From assembly GCF_028640845.1 (NCBI RefSeq), contig NC_080546.1, positions 19,809,020 through 19,873,019 on the forward strand: a DNA stretch of 64,000 nucleotides, in the 5' to 3' direction. Below are positions 21,840 to 33,598 of the stretch, piece after piece. The notes under the pieces were generated by a model that was not told where the DNA came from, made no database searches, and was given only the letters and a program-made list of their open reading frames with translations. The stretch is from Ahaetulla prasina. Taxonomy: Eukaryota > Chordata > Lepidosauria > Squamata > Colubridae. Numbering within the stretch: the first letter of the stretch is position 1; the number at the start of each line of letters is the position of its first letter. The translations under genes and the position numbers were made by a program.

Positions 21840-23155
21840 CTTGGGATTCCCCAGCTTAAGGAATACTTCTAATACTTTCATGCACAATTTTCATGCAAAA
21901 CACCTCCCTATAATTAAGCCTGCTCTATTCAGCCCAGATTTTATGTCTCTATGCAGAATAAATTACAAGATAACCATCCCATAAACGCTTAGCCACAAAA
22001 ATTTACTAGGGTTGTACTATATAATAAATATTCATTGTCTCTTAATTATCCCTTTGCATTTTGTCATAGTTGATCGATGGGTCATTGTTACCAGATTTGT
22101 CTCCTTCTGCTTAAGGGCAAAAATATTTTTGAGGGTCCCAATGGTAGGAAAGACAGTAGAAAGCAACCATTCAGGGGCTAATGGCCCACATTAAGAATTT
22201 TGAGAAAATGTCATGGGTGATTTCATAAAATGGCTGTCAGGCAGGGTGAAGGCAGTGGCCACTTTGCTTAGCAAGACATATTCTGGTGAGGTTGCTTCAC
22301 AACATTCCTTCTATCCCTCTGGGGTGACTCAGTGCCATCCAATTTGCATTTATTTTCCCCCTGGGGCGATTGGAACTCTTCAAGAGAAAGCACTGGACTG
22401 TATCCACTATTTATTTTGTATTTCTATAATAATGCTTCTGAGGCCAGCATGGGGTCCAGAAACATTCTTATAAATCAAAATGATGCTATAGGCAATAGCT
22501 TTGGTTTGTAGCAACCCAGGTTCCTATATAAAAGAAAATTAGTTGTGGAAAGGATCTTGACAGGTGGTAAAGGAGGCGTGGGCAAGTATCTAACCCACAT
22601 CAAGTTTCATCTCTTCTTTATGAATCAGGCAGGCATCCATATCATAAGAACATAACCTGGATTGTTCAGAGAAGATGTTACTGAAATGAGAAGGATCTTG
22701 ATATTCTGCCCAAATGGGTTCAAGTGTCTGGATAGATAAAAGAGATAAGGCTCTCAAAGTACTTCATTTAGGACCTATCCCTTGAAGTACAGTACTTTTC
22801 TGTTTTGAGATAACTATATGAGCCTAGCAGTTCTTGATAGCTATGATTAATGCTGTAGGAAAGGCTGCAAATAAAATTGGTTTTATGATGGTAAATTCTT
22901 GACCAAAGGTTTTTCCAATCAAAGAGTAAGCTTTTACATGCTTGCATGCAATATAGCTCAATATTTTGAGGATTTAATTTCCATTATTATCATTATCTCC
23001 AAGTATTTGTACTGAAGTTAATTAGCAAAGGTGCGAGCAAGTCCTTTTTGGTTTCCTGGCATGTTAAAAAAACAAAAGGGTATAAAAACGTTGGTTTTGT
23101 GCAGAACAGATGCTCATTTAACCATGGTTTACTCAACCAAAATGCTATGGGCTTA
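21840..23155. other. unassigned stretch
   Basis: No repeat family, exon or RNA gene recognised. Confidence 0.45.
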
Positions 23156-23161
23156 TATGAC

Positions 23162-23687
23162 TGTCGTGTCCCATTCTTCCGCTGACGGTCGGGTCAGGGA
23201 AATCCAAATCAGGCATGCCTCTGCAGCTCTGCCAAAGTCCTAGCAAAGTTCTCAAGGCAGGCAGGAGACCAGAAAGTGACTTCAGCAAGATAAGGTAGAC
23301 TTTGCCTGACTCAGAGAATGCCAGAAGGCAGATCCTTTATATAGGCCATGGGGTGTGGCTCCATGACTCAGCACTTATCCCGGCCTGCCCCTCCCTTCCT
23401 TCTGTTGACGCCGCTTATCAATTCTCCTGAAGCGAGGGTCACTCCAGTCTGCAGCTGTTGGTAATTGACCTTCCTCAGGCTCACATGCTGTGGGGGAGGG
23501 GGAGGGGTCTAGTTGCTCCGTTTGCCTGGGCATGGAGCCAGAGCTGGGGGCTGGAGGCGCTTCTTCTTCCTCAGCCTGTCTGGGCATGGAGCCAGGGCTG
23601 GGGCCGGGAGGCATGCTAGGACATTCCTCAGCGTTCGGAAGCAGATAAGAAGGCCCCGGCTGCGGGGAAAGCGGACGAGGCACAACA
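23162..23687 (-). mobile_element. solo LTR, family A copy 3
   Basis: Ends TGTCGTGTCC and CACAACA with a perfect 5-bp flank ATGAC at 23157-23161 and 23688-23692. Minus-sense order: U3 frame, TGAGTCA, CCACACCCCA, TATATAAA (plus tttatata near 23336), R/U5. Closest to copy 1 in the repeated Gly/Pro/Ser units. Confidence 0.85.
23375..23686 (-). other. open frame in the U3 of LTR family A, copy 3
   Basis: About 104 codons open from the second base of the LTR: VVPRPLSPQPGPS, repeated GPSPGSMPRQ units, an acidic run, WSDPRFRRIDKRRQQKEGRG and stop. Same frame and end as copies 1, 2 and 4. Confidence 0.5.
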
Positions 23688-23712
23688 ATGACATAGTGAA
23701 CCATAAATTATA

Positions 23713-24088
23713 GGTAGTCCTCCACTTATGACCACAAAGTATGCTGCTAAGTGAAACATTTGTTGAGTTTTGCTACATTTTATGACCTTTCTTGCCACAG
23801 TACTTAAGTGAATCACTGCAGTGGTTAAGTTAGTAACACGGTTGTTAAGTGAATCTGGCTTCCCCATTGACTATGCTCGTCAGAAGGCCACAAATGTTGA
23901 TCCCATGACCTTGGGTCCCAGCAACTGTCATCCGTATGAACCAGTTGCCAAGCATCCGAATTTTGATCATGTAACCATGGGGATGCTGCAGTGGTCGTAA
24001 GTGTGAAAAATGGTTCTAAGTCACTCTTTTCAGTGCTGTTGTAACTTTGAACGGTCATTAAATGAACTGTTGTAAGTCGAGGACTACC
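23713..24088. mobile_element. Tigger-like MITE (GGTAGTCCTCGACTTA ends)
   Basis: Left GGTAGTCCTCCACTTATGAC and right GTAAGTCGAGGACTACC are inverted. Inside are repeats of gttaagtgaatc, ttgctaagtga and gatcatgtaaccatgg. The ends resemble pogo/Tigger termini; superfamily is inference. Related: 24722-25606, 30315-31683, 45370-45452. Confidence 0.65.
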
Positions 24089-24731
24089 TTTAATCACTTG
24101 GGCTGGATTTGAACAACCAAGCTGTGCAAAAAGGTGCTGGTTCCAGTAGTTTGGCTGTGATGACCTGATATACTTTAGCCTGGTTGCTGAACTTCCCATT
24201 TTCTTTCATTTCAATTCATCACAATCCAGAATTAATCCATATTGGACTCACAAAGCAAAAAACAAAAGCCCTTAAATTGAAGGTTTGGGAAAACAGCCAC
24301 TAGATCCTTCCTGATCTAGTTAAGCATGTTCTGTGAACAAAGCCACTGTGTTTCTCCTTGAGGTGCAATTAGTTGTCGGGTAATTCAATTTTTGCTGGCT
24401 GGGCTGATCCCCATAGAACGGCTCCATCTCTGTTTTAATGCAGTGAAGCGTATTGTCTGAAAGCATTATCATGTAAAAGCTATACCATTCTCGAAAAACT
24501 ACAATTTCAGGGTCACTGAAATCTTAAGGGTTGGGAAAACTGGAACCAGAGTGCATAGAAGAAGTAGTTAGCCTTTGACACCAATGGAACTTTCTTCTCT
24601 AATACTTGGAAGAGCCTGAGTTTCAATGGGACCTACGCTAGTGCAAAAAAAAAAGATTAGCTTCTTATTTATTCTTCATGTGCTGTGGCCAGAAAAAAGT
24701 ACCTCAGATTTCACATGGATATACAGGTAGT

Positions 24732-25148
24732 CAGTGGTGGGATTCAGCCGGTTTGCACTGGTTCGGGTGAACCGGTTATTAAATTACCTTGCTATCGAAG
24801 TAGATCCTGGGCGCTGCGCTGCATTACAATGGAGAAACGGGTTACGGAGTGGCCGGTGTGAGGGAAGGAGAAGGTCGCTTTCTCTCTTCTCCCTGCTCCT
24901 CCCCTTCCCTTGTGCCGGCCATTCTGTTTCCCATTTCTTCATTGCAGCGCAGCAACCAGGATCTACTCTGATGGTGTGTGGGGAGGAGTTAATTTAACAA
25001 CCGGTTCCCCCACGGTCAGGTTGGCCATCGCGGGAGGATTGTCCCGCATGTGTGGTGGAGTTGAAGGATGGGGATGGGCCAGGCCTCTCACGACAGCCAA
25101 CCTGACCCTGAGCGAACCTGTTGTTAAATTATTTGAATCCCACCACGG
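24732..25148. mobile_element. hAT MITE inside a Tigger-like MITE
   Basis: Ends CAGTGGTGGGATTCAGCCGG and TTGAATCCCACCACGG; perfect 8-bp duplication caggtagt (24724-24731, 25149-25156). The target is the first bases of the Tigger-like MITE. Confidence 0.85.
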
Positions 25149-25449
25149 CAGGTAGTCCTCGAATGTACGATCACAGCTGAGTCCAAAATTTCTGTTGCTA
25201 AGCGAGGCAGTTGCTAAGTGAATTTCCACCCCTGTTTACAATCTTTCTTGCCACAGTTGTTAAGTGAATCTCTGTAGTTGTTAAAGATAGTAACATGGTG
25301 GTTAAGTGAATCTTTCTTCCCCGTTGACTTTGCTGGTAAAGAAAGTTGCCAAATGTGATCACATAACCCTGGGGAGGCTACAACCATCGTAAGTGTGTAA
25401 AACTCATAAGTCACTTTTTTCACTGCTGTTATAACTTCAAACGGTCACT

Positions 25450-25583
25450 AAATTTATTTATTTATTTATTTATTTATTTATTTTGTCACATTATATATAA
25501 GCATCACATAAAAAGATTATATAGTATATAAACATATATATGAGGTAATATAAGGAAGTATCAGCATATATATATATATATAA
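25450..25583 (-). mobile_element. LINE 3' tail, truncated
   Basis: TTTATTTATTT... followed by ttttgtcacattatatataag is the reverse of the LINE tail at about 21780-21820 (gattgacaaaataaataaat). It lies between 'gtcactaaa' and 'aactgttgtaag' of the Tigger-like MITE. Confidence 0.5.
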
Positions 25584-25671
25584 ACTGTTGTAAGTCAAAG
25601 ATTACCTTTAAATGACCAATAAACACTTCATGTGACAGACTTTGGTTTGAAGGAGAAGATTCAGATGAACA

Positions 25672-26000
25672 GAGTTGGAAGGGACCTTATAGGTCATCTA
25701 ATCCAACCCCCCGCTCAAGCAGGAGACCCTACACCATTTCTGACAAATGGCAATCCAATCTTTTCTTGAAAGTCTCAAGTGATGAAGCTCCCACAACTTC
25801 CGAAGGCAGCTTCTGTTCCATTGGTTGATTGTTCTCACTGTCAGAAAGTTCCTTCTTATTTCTAGGTTGAATCTCTCCTTGGTCAGTTTCTGTCCATTAT
25901 TCCTCGTCTGGCCTTCAGGTACTTTGGAAAACAGCTTGATCCCCCTCCTCTCTGTGGCAGCCCCTCAAATACTGCTATCATGTCTAAATCTGATGTTAAA
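25672..26000 (-). mobile_element. CR1 3' region
   Basis: Minus-sense CR1: gagttggaagggacctta, 'tctaatccaaccccc', 'caagcaggagaccctacacc' and 'tttcttgaaagtctcaagtg'. It matches the plus-strand copy at 13295-13645. Confidence 0.75.
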
Positions 26001-26984
26001 CCAAGTTTAAATCTGATGTTAGATAAATATGATAATTTCCTACAGAAAATCCCTGTCTTTAAAAAGAGGTGTTTTTTTTAAAAAAAATATTAATTCTTTG
26101 ATCACCTTTTTGCCTCTTGTCAGATTTGCTGTATAAGCATTCCAAAGGCCCGCATTTATTCGGCATACTTAATTATCTCAGGAGCCCATATTCTTTTCTA
26201 AGCTGTCCCCAATGCACAACTACAAGTTTTTAGTACCACACAAATAACAGTGCCATGCTTATTAGTTTTACAATAATACTGATGGTAAGCAAACTTGTCA
26301 AATAGGTAAAAATAATAATCTAATTATATGAAAACTAGTAGGATGGATGATGGCATGAAAGAAATATTGATCCCCAAATGTGATTTAAACTAATCCGAGA
26401 GTTACTTGGATCAGCAGCATTAAATAGGAGGAATATTTATAAATATGTTTTGGGAGAAAGGAGGGAAACCTGAATCCCTCCACACTAAGGAAACAATCAG
26501 CTAATTTTTAGTTCATCGCCAAATGACTGGTGCAGTCTTTCCATCTGATGCATATCTGGCTTTTTGATGACTGTTGGTAAATTAAACTGGGGGAATTTGT
26601 AGATTGGGGTAGACAGCTGTTTAGGATGGGAGGGTACCATGTAAAACTGAGGAGTATTTTGTTCACTGTCACAAAATGGCTGCTCTAGCAGACTTTACCT
26701 GTCACAAACCAGAAGGCAAAACGGTAAACTTGCTCTACCATCTGTTCTTGCTTCCTAGAGTCTTTACTATTAGCATAGCTGCTTCTTTCTTCCAAGTTTT
26801 GTTCCTCCTCTCTTTCTCTTCCTTCTCTTCTTATTCTATAGATGAGTACACTTCCATACAAAGCCCTGGGTTGCGGTTATAATCTTACTAATTTTGAAGA
26901 ATTTCTGCAGGACGTTCTTGTCAATCAAACGGATCTTTCATGATTTGCACAATCATGAACCTTCCATTTTTTTTTAATTAAGGT

Positions 26985-27332
26985 AAAGGTTCCCCTCGCA
27001 CATACGTGCTAGTCGTTGCCGACTCTAGGGGATGGTGCTCATCTCCATTTCAAAGCCGAAGAGCCAGCGCTGTCTGAAGACGTCGCCATGGTCATGTGGC
27101 CGGCATGACTCAATACCAAAGGCGCACGGAACACTGTTACCTTCCCACCAAGGTGGTCCCTATTTTTTCTACTTGCATTTTTACATGCTTTCGAAACTGC
27201 TAGGTTGGCAGAAGCTGGGACAAGTAATGGGAGCTCACCCCGTTACACGGCAGCACTAGGGATTCGAACCGCTGAGCTGCTGATCTTTCGATCGACAAGC
27301 AGAACGTCCTAGCCCCTGAGCCACCGCGTCCC
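26985..27332 (-). mobile_element. tRNA-derived squamate SINE (CTTTACC tail)
   Basis: Minus sense: head gggacgcggtggctcagggg (A box), B box gcggttcgaatccctag near 27252-27266, 'ctggccacatgacc' body and the tail gcgaggggaacctttacctt. A full-length copy in plus sense is at 53106-53463; a 3' half is at 49446-49567. Confidence 0.85.
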
Positions 27333-27339
27333 TTTTTTT

Positions 27340-27460
27340 AAAAAAATTACATATTTTTAAAACAATCAGAGGGGCTAGTAAGCATGCAAGGATGGAATGG
27401 AAATGAATTCAGACTGCACGCTGACGTCCATAGTCATCACTTTGCTTACCTTCTATTATG
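27340..27460. other. spacer
   Basis: AT-rich, nothing recognised. Confidence 0.3.
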
Positions 27461-27461
27461 T

Positions 27462-28060
27462 CTGTAGAGATTTTCAGTCATCCAGGTCACGGTTGTCCCA
27501 AAGGTGCTTTTTTCAGGAGGCAACTGGACTTTCTTGTTTTTTCTTTTGAAGATGTTTCGCTTCTCATCCAAGAAGCTTCTTCCGCTCTGACAGGATAGTG
27601 GGGATCAGAAGTATTTATATTTCTTGCAGACAGCTGGTCATTTGCATCCTTTTAGAGGGTCATTGAAGCACCTGGAGGTTTATCTGAGGTCACCCAAGTA
27701 ATGTATAGCTAAAAGCTTGGCTGACTGAGAATCTCTATAGGCTTTTAGCTATACAGTTTGGGTGAACACCCTTTGAATGGTGTAGGAGTAGGAATGGATT
27801 TCCAGAGGAAAAATTGCAGACTACAGGAACCAGGAGCACCACTCGGGTGACCCTGAGGACACAGATAAACCTCCAAGTGCTTCAAAGACCCACTAAAGGG
27901 TCTTTGCAAGTGATCAACTGTCTACAAGGAATATAAATCCTTCCCTTCCCCACTGTCCTGTCAGAGCTGAAGAAGCTTCTTGGATGAGAAGTGAAACATC
28001 TTCCAAAGAAAAAAACAAGAAAGTCCAGTTGCCTCCTGAAAAAGCATTTTTGAGATTTCC
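27462..28060. mobile_element. Penelope-like remnant with inverted arms (family 2)
   Basis: The arms at about 27525-27600 (minus) and 27955-28040 (plus) are near-perfect inverse copies: caggaggcaactggactttc against gaaagtccagttgcctcctg. The centre also has partial inverse words (gcttttagctatac near 27731 and gtatagctaaaagctt near 27705). Plus arm: CTGAAGA (27967-27973), stem CUUCU/AGAAG, GAAAC (27993-27997). Reverse transcriptase and nuclease are gone. Confidence 0.6.
27967..27997 (+). ncRNA. hammerhead-like core (family 2)
   Basis: CUGAAGA, hairpin CUUCU-UGGAUG-AGAAG, GAAAC. The inverted copy (27554-27585) keeps the hairpin and GAAAC but has CGGAAGA. Confidence 0.45.
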
Positions 28061-28390
28061 TTCTATTATGCACAGCCAAATTATATGCTTCAGCTTGACC
28101 CTGATAGAGTCATTAGCTTTGTGATCTGCAACTGCCCTGGGTATATTCAAAAGAAATGAAATGCTTATGCAAACGAGAGAAGTCTTAACTTTATCTCCTG
28201 CTGGCTCCCACTGATGGCCGAGAAATCAGGCCTATATACTTACAAGCACCCTTCAGGGTGGTCTTTAATGTAGAGGTTAAAACCAGCCAAACTGGAACCT
28301 TAAACGGAATTCAGAAATAATTTCTCTTGCTCCAAACTGAAGAGGTTCACGTGCCACCTTGATTTCCAAAGCATTTATTTTGACAATAGC
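28060..28390. other. unassigned stretch
   Basis: Nothing recognised. Confidence 0.4.
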
Positions 28391-28398
28391 CAGCATAC

Positions 28399-28950
28399 CA
28401 GGGGTGAAATCCAGCAGGTTCTTTTTTTTTTTTAATTTGCATTTATATCTCGCCCTTCTCCGAAGACTCAGGGCGGCTTACACTATGTCAAGCAATAGTC
28501 TTCATCTATTTGTATATTATATACAAAGTCAACTTATTGCCCCCAACAATCTGGGTCCTCATTTTACCTACCTTATAAAGGATGGAAGGCTGAGTCATCC
28601 TTGGGCCTGGTGGGACTTGAACCTGCAGTAATTGCAAGCAGCTGCTGTTAATAACAGACTGTCTAGCAGTCTGAGCCACTCAAGGACCCCTAGTTCTGAC
28701 AGGTTCTGACAGGTTCTGGTGAACCGGTAGCAGAAATTTTGAGCAGTTTGGAGAACTGGTAGTTGAAATTTTGAGTAGTTCGGAGAACTGGCAAATACCA
28801 CCTCTGGCTGGCCCCAGAGTGGAGTGGGAATGGGGATTTTGCAGTATCCTTCCCCTGCCATATGCACCGAGCCACGCCCACCAAGCCACACCATGGCCAC
28901 CAAACCATGCCCACAGAACCGGTAGTAAACAAATTTGGATTTCACCACTG
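28399..28950. mobile_element. hAT MITE carrying a SINE
   Basis: Ends CAGGGGTGAAATCCAGCAGG and GGATTTCACCACTG, perfect 8-bp flank cagcatac at 28391-28398 and 28951-28958. The MITE body (gagcagtttggagaactgg, 'caaataccacctctggctgg') is interrupted by a minus-strand SINE near its left end. Confidence 0.85.
28423..28688 (-). mobile_element. tRNA-derived SINE (CCGCCCTGAGTC tail)
   Basis: Minus sense head gggtccttgagtggctcaga, B box ggttcaagtcccacc near 28608-28622, body and tail 'gggcgagatataaatgc' with a T run on the plus strand. Inserted in the hAT MITE. Confidence 0.8.
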
Positions 28951-28959
28951 CAGCATACC

Positions 28960-30305
28960 AATAAAAAGGCAAGCAGAGAGACAATTGTGCAAGTGTAGGC
29001 ATGTATCTCACTCTGGGCAAGATATGAAAGAGTGAGAACTTGACTGATAATCCAGAATCAAATGAAGCATGAATTTGGAAAAGCAGACGTAATCTGCTGC
29101 GAAGATTACGTCTGCTTTGGAGAAGCAGAAGTAATCCAAGAATTGATTGCCAGGGGGGGGCAGACAGCCAATTTAAGTGAGGATGAGCTGAGACTCAAAG
29201 CAAGGATGCAGAAATGAAGATTTGAGATTGGCAAGTTGCTTCCACCAAAGGATCAGATGTCTTTGAAAAGGGCAGACATGGGCATGTCTCGGTAATGGGC
29301 CCTGGCATCTTTGCTTCTTGAGGGGCTGAGAAGAGTGACTTTATTGGCACTCCAAAGCTGCCAAGGTGTTCTGAACTAGGTGCTCTGTCCGCCCTGATGA
29401 TTTTTTTTTATTTTTTTTGCTCTGTCAAATCAAGGTGCTTGACAGTCTTGAAGGATCAGGCCTTTCTACTCAGTTTTTTGATGCTGAGGTTGCTGGATCC
29501 ATAATGTCAATTAACAGCTTGAAGTAGCATTCAGAATAATATGTCAATACAGGGGAAAAATGTAATGCAATCGTAACCTTTGAGAACAGTGTCACATACA
29601 GCATATTGTGGTAATCTAAACTGGACATAAACAAGGCATGTGCCGTGCTGGCACTTTTCCTAGATTGGGTCACATCTGCTTGATTGTTCTAAATTTGTAT
29701 AAAGCACGCTGGGCAACTGACAGTACTTGCAGAGTATTTCCAGAGTGAATATCTGTCTTGCTTTTTTGGGGAGGTTCCAATTTCATAATAACTCTCCAGA
29801 TTTGTGTTGCTGATTTCTGCCAGTTCAGGGAGTTACTTAGTGCATAAATTCAAGTGAGGCTTTAAGTATTCACTCATAAAATCTCTTAGTCACTAGAATG
29901 TACATCTCTTCTTCTTCTTCTTTTTTTTTTGTATCAGTCACTAGAACATATATCCTTGTTTTGTTCATTAGACTATTTTTTTCCTATGAATATAAGCAAT
30001 GTAGAAATCTGTAACCTATCATATTAACTCAGAATGTGACTTGTTCCTTGCAGAGCATGCTGGATGAAGCACACCTTGAGTTATAAAATCATATTTGGTT
30101 TAATGTAACGTGAGAATTGATTGTGTTTGACGCAGTAAACCATGACTAAAACTTGTGGCTTATAATATGGTTTTAATTCTGATCATGCATGATTTGGCAT
30201 TTCACTGCAAGATTAGCCCAAGTTATACAGAATTTGCTTCATGTCACACAGATACACCAAATTGTTTGCTGTGTTAGCAGGAAAGAAGATGTATTTGGGT
30301 GTCGA
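28960..30305. other. unassigned stretch with one perfect hairpin
   Basis: No repeat family or gene. 13-bp perfect arms at 29083-29095 and 29103-29115 (gcagacgtaatct) form a hairpin with a 7-base loop. Confidence 0.4.
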
Positions 30306-30803
30306 AATATTGCATACTGCTAGTCCTTGACTTACAATCAAAATTGGGAGCAGAATTTCCATTGCTAAGCAAGGCAATTGTTAAGTGAGGTCACACCGAT
30401 TTTATGACCTTATTTGCCACAGTTGTTAAGGGAATCATGCTGGGAAAGTCACAAATGATAATTACGTAGCCCCGGGATGCTGTAATTGTCATAACTGTAT
30501 ACTAGTTACTAAGCGTGAGAATTTTGATCACGTGACTTTGGGGATGCTATGACAGTTGTAAATGCAAGGAGTGTGTCAGGCTGGCCCGGCCAGGCACTTA
30601 GAAAAGAAAGACCCTTGACTTCATGATTGAAGCAAAAGGTTCGTTTTTACTCAATTCAAGCTGTACGGCATAAGCAAAGCTGGATCTGAGTATTCCCAAG
30701 CAAAGCCCGTGGTTTTCCCTCTTCCCTGCCCAGACAGGGCAGTCTGTCAGTGTCCAATCGCATTTGAGATAGATGTTTTGGGAACAGTCTTGAGCTTTGG
30801 TGC

Positions 30804-31420
30804 TGTTGTGACCCAGGCCCAAGTAGGTAGTAGGAAACTCAGTCAGTGTAAAAACAAACAAACTTTATTCGAACAACTGAGAATTACTTCATTTTCAGCA
30901 TAGTTCAACTAAATTAAAGCAAATTCCTCCCAACACAATTCTTCAGTCATATCACCAACCTTGGTCCAATTAGGCAAACTGCCAAAGGCCTTTCCTGGCA
31001 AAAGTTCAGAAGATACCAATACAAAAAAAAAATGCAACAAGATGAAACTATCAACGTTGTTTTCCAGCAAAGAACCCAAACGCCATTGCTGGTCTTTTAA
31101 GTCTTATGGTAGGGGCCAATCATCTCTCGGCCCTACTCCCGAGTTGTCCTCTGTGCCTGAGTTGCTCTTGCCTTCTGGCAGCTCTTCTCATGCGGGCATT
31201 AGGAACAGGCTCCTCCTGTTCCTCTGCCTCACTACTGTCTCTCTCTGGAGGCTCTGGAGTCCGCACCTCACTCCCCGATGGCCCAGGGCCCACCTCAGCC
31301 TCTGACACAAAGCCCTCATCTGGGCCTTCCCCAGCTTCCAGGACTGGCCCACGCTCTTCCTCAGCCTCATGGCTGTCCGAGTCCGTTGCCAGCTCCGCAG
31401 GCTGCTGGCGGATCACAACA
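30804..31420 (-). mobile_element. solo LTR, family C copy 1
   Basis: Ends TGTTGTGACCC and GGATCACAACA with a perfect 5-bp flank ggtgc (30799-30803, 31421-31425). Minus sense: U3 frame, a TTAAAAG TATA-like site (plus cttttaa, about 31094-31100), AATAAA (plus tttatt, about 30863-30868). Inserted into LTR family D. Confidence 0.85.
31120..31419 (-). other. open frame in the U3 of LTR family C
   Basis: Starts at the second base of the LTR (Val-Val-Ile), is open for about 99 codons, holds DSDSHEAEEE and a GPGPSGSE acidic region, and ends with PVPNARMRRAARRQEQ. Layout and position mirror the family A frame although the sequence has diverged. Function unknown. Confidence 0.5.
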
Positions 31421-31689
31421 GGTGCCTCCGCAATGTCATTTCACATTCCGCTCTCAAGGCTCCGTCCTTGATCGACTGGTTTATTCTGGATTGACACCTC
31501 TGTCACCCTGTCATCCCTCCTGCTGCTTCCTTCCTCCCTTCCCCGGTTGCCTTCCTCCCCCTTTCTAGTTTTATGACAGGATACCAGCGAAACGGACTCT
31601 GCTGAAGATGGCAGTCCTGACAGAGTAGTTGCATCTTTGTATGGTTGCTGAATAAATGGTTGTAAGTCACAGATTACTTCTAGAAAGAC

Positions 31690-32645
31690 CCACATAGGAT
31701 GAAGCCTGAAAACGTTTACATGCTAAAGCCTGCTGCTCTACTCAGTAAAGCTCGTCCAGATGTCTGATTTTTTTCCCCTAGGTTTAATACATTTAGCTAT
31801 AGATGTTCAGTGGTCATAAGTGGCTGGAACTTGCAGTCAGACGTATTTAAAGAGTGATTTCGGCTTTTCTGCCAAAGAGGAGTCTCGGCTCATTCTTTGA
31901 AGAATGGGTGAGAGTGTGAGAGGTGCCTATAAACTTTTGAAACATGTTTTTCCTCTATTTATTAAAATAATTGCTTCAAGTCAATGACATTACATTGTCT
32001 CCTGAAAAAGGTGAAGGTGCTTTCTTTTTGAAAAGAAACCAAACATTTTCCAGATTGGGGTATCCATGGAAACAGCAGAGCATTTTTGTAAAAGATGGCC
32101 ACGTGGGATAGGACACATGCCAGCGGGAGTGATCATGGCAACAGCACTGGGGGTGGGGGAGAGACCGATGAGGGAAGGACAAAAATGAGGGCTAAAGTAA
32201 AATAAAATAAAACTGGCTAGAACAGCAATCGGCCATTTTGCAAAGGATATGCTTTGCACGTGATTCAGCTTGAGAGTTGCATAATAAAAAAGAAAAAAAG
32301 GAAAAGAACTTTACCCATCAAGGCACACTCTAGCTTTTGAATGTACGGATTTATTAATGGCTGTTGCAATCTTAATTCTACTGGAAAGTCTATTGACGTG
32401 GATGTTTGTATTGCAAGCATGAAATATATAATTTTGGTTGCTGAACATTCACTCCCAGGAAAACAGGAAAAATAAATCTTTTCTATTGCTCCCCAGCTCT
32501 GTTTTCACTTGATGCAGGCACTGCTATATGGAAGTTACCTTGCATGCATCTAGCAGCTGAGTTTGATAAAAACGAGATAGAGGGGTGGGGGAATCGATCC
32601 ACTTCCTTCAGATATTGTTTAAATAGTTCATGGACAAAATTCCTG
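31690..32645. other. unassigned stretch
   Basis: No repeat family or gene recognised. Confidence 0.45.
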
Positions 32646-33441
32646 AGCTAAGTTGACAACGCTATAAGTTAATTCAAGAATGCTTTCCCAGGAAGCCATT
32701 AAGTGTGGCATATACCAAGGTGATGCACTATCCCCATTGCTGTTCTACATAGGTTGAACCCCCTCAGCCAGATAATCACAAGGATTGAAGATGGACAGAA
32801 GTTTAAAGGTAGAATTACCATCAGCCACCATCTCTACACAGCTGATACCAAGCTGTAAGTTAAGAGTGATTGAGACGCATCCACTTGCTGATCCACTTAA
32901 AATGGATCTATGGTGAGGACATTGGGGTTTCAGTCAAAAATGGAGAAATGTGGTTGGATGTAAGAGGGGGAAGGTAATTAAAGCTGATGGAGTGGAACTA
33001 CCAGTGGGCCCATATAGCAGACATACCAACTAGCTATAAGTACCTTGGTATCCCACGGTCTTATGGAATCCTGATGAGAAGGCAAGGAAAACAGCAGTAT
33101 CCAAATACCACCGAAGGATAAGACAGGTTTTGAAGTGTCAGTTCAGTGAGGACAACAACATCCATGGCATCAACATGTACTCCTTGCCAATAATCAGATA
33201 CTTTTTATCAATGTAGTGAGTGGGCCAGAGACGTACCTGGAGGCTGCCACTGTGAAGACCCAGAAATTTCTCAGAATATGTAGAGGTTTCCACCTGAAGT
33301 TCAATATGCAGAGACTGTACATCAGGCAGAAAGAGGGAGGATTGGGTCTGATGAGTGTCAAAATCCTGGACCAACCCCACAGCATCCTGGAGTAGATCAA
33401 TAAGATAGCAGCCAAAAACAGGACCCACCAATGGTATAGGG

Positions 33442-33576
33442 CAGGGGTCTCCAATCTTGGCAATGTTAAGACTTGTGGACTTCAACTCCCAGAACTCCTT
33501 AGCCAGCAAAGCTGGCTGAAGAATTCTGGGAGTTGAAGTCTACAAGTCTTAAAGTTGCCAAGGTTGGAGATCCCTG
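33442..33576. mobile_element. palindromic hAT MITE inside the R4-like LINE
   Basis: Ends CAGGGGTCTCCAATCTTGG and CCAAGGTTGGAGATCCCTG; perfect 8-bp flank gtataggg (33434-33441, 33577-33584). The two halves pair almost fully through gggagttgaagt and acttcaactccc. Confidence 0.9.
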
Positions 33577-33598
33577 GTATAGGGTGTATGGGCTACAT

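Larger units (their letters stand above)
24722..25606. mobile_element. Tigger-like MITE with two inserts
   Basis: Starts tacaggtagt, is broken at once by a hAT MITE (24732-25148), resumes cctcgaatgtacgatcac, is broken again by an AT-rich LINE tail (about 25450-25583), and ends aactgttgtaagtcaaagattacc. Confidence 0.65.
30574..31622 (-). mobile_element. solo LTR, family D, itself interrupted
   Basis: Ends TGTCAGGCTGG and CAGTCCTGACA. Flanks gagtg (30569-30573) and gagta (31623-31627) match at 4 of 5. The sequence is continuous once the inner LTR at 30804-31420 and one flank copy are removed, giving about 427 bp. Confidence 0.7.
30315..31683. mobile_element. Tigger-like MITE split by nested LTRs
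   Basis: Left half 30315-30573 (tgctagtccttgacttac, 'ttgctaagcaaggcaattg', 'gtgactttggggatgctatg') and right half 31623-31683 (ttgcatctttgtatgg... gttgtaagtcacagattac) are one MITE. The LTR pair lies between. Confidence 0.65.
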
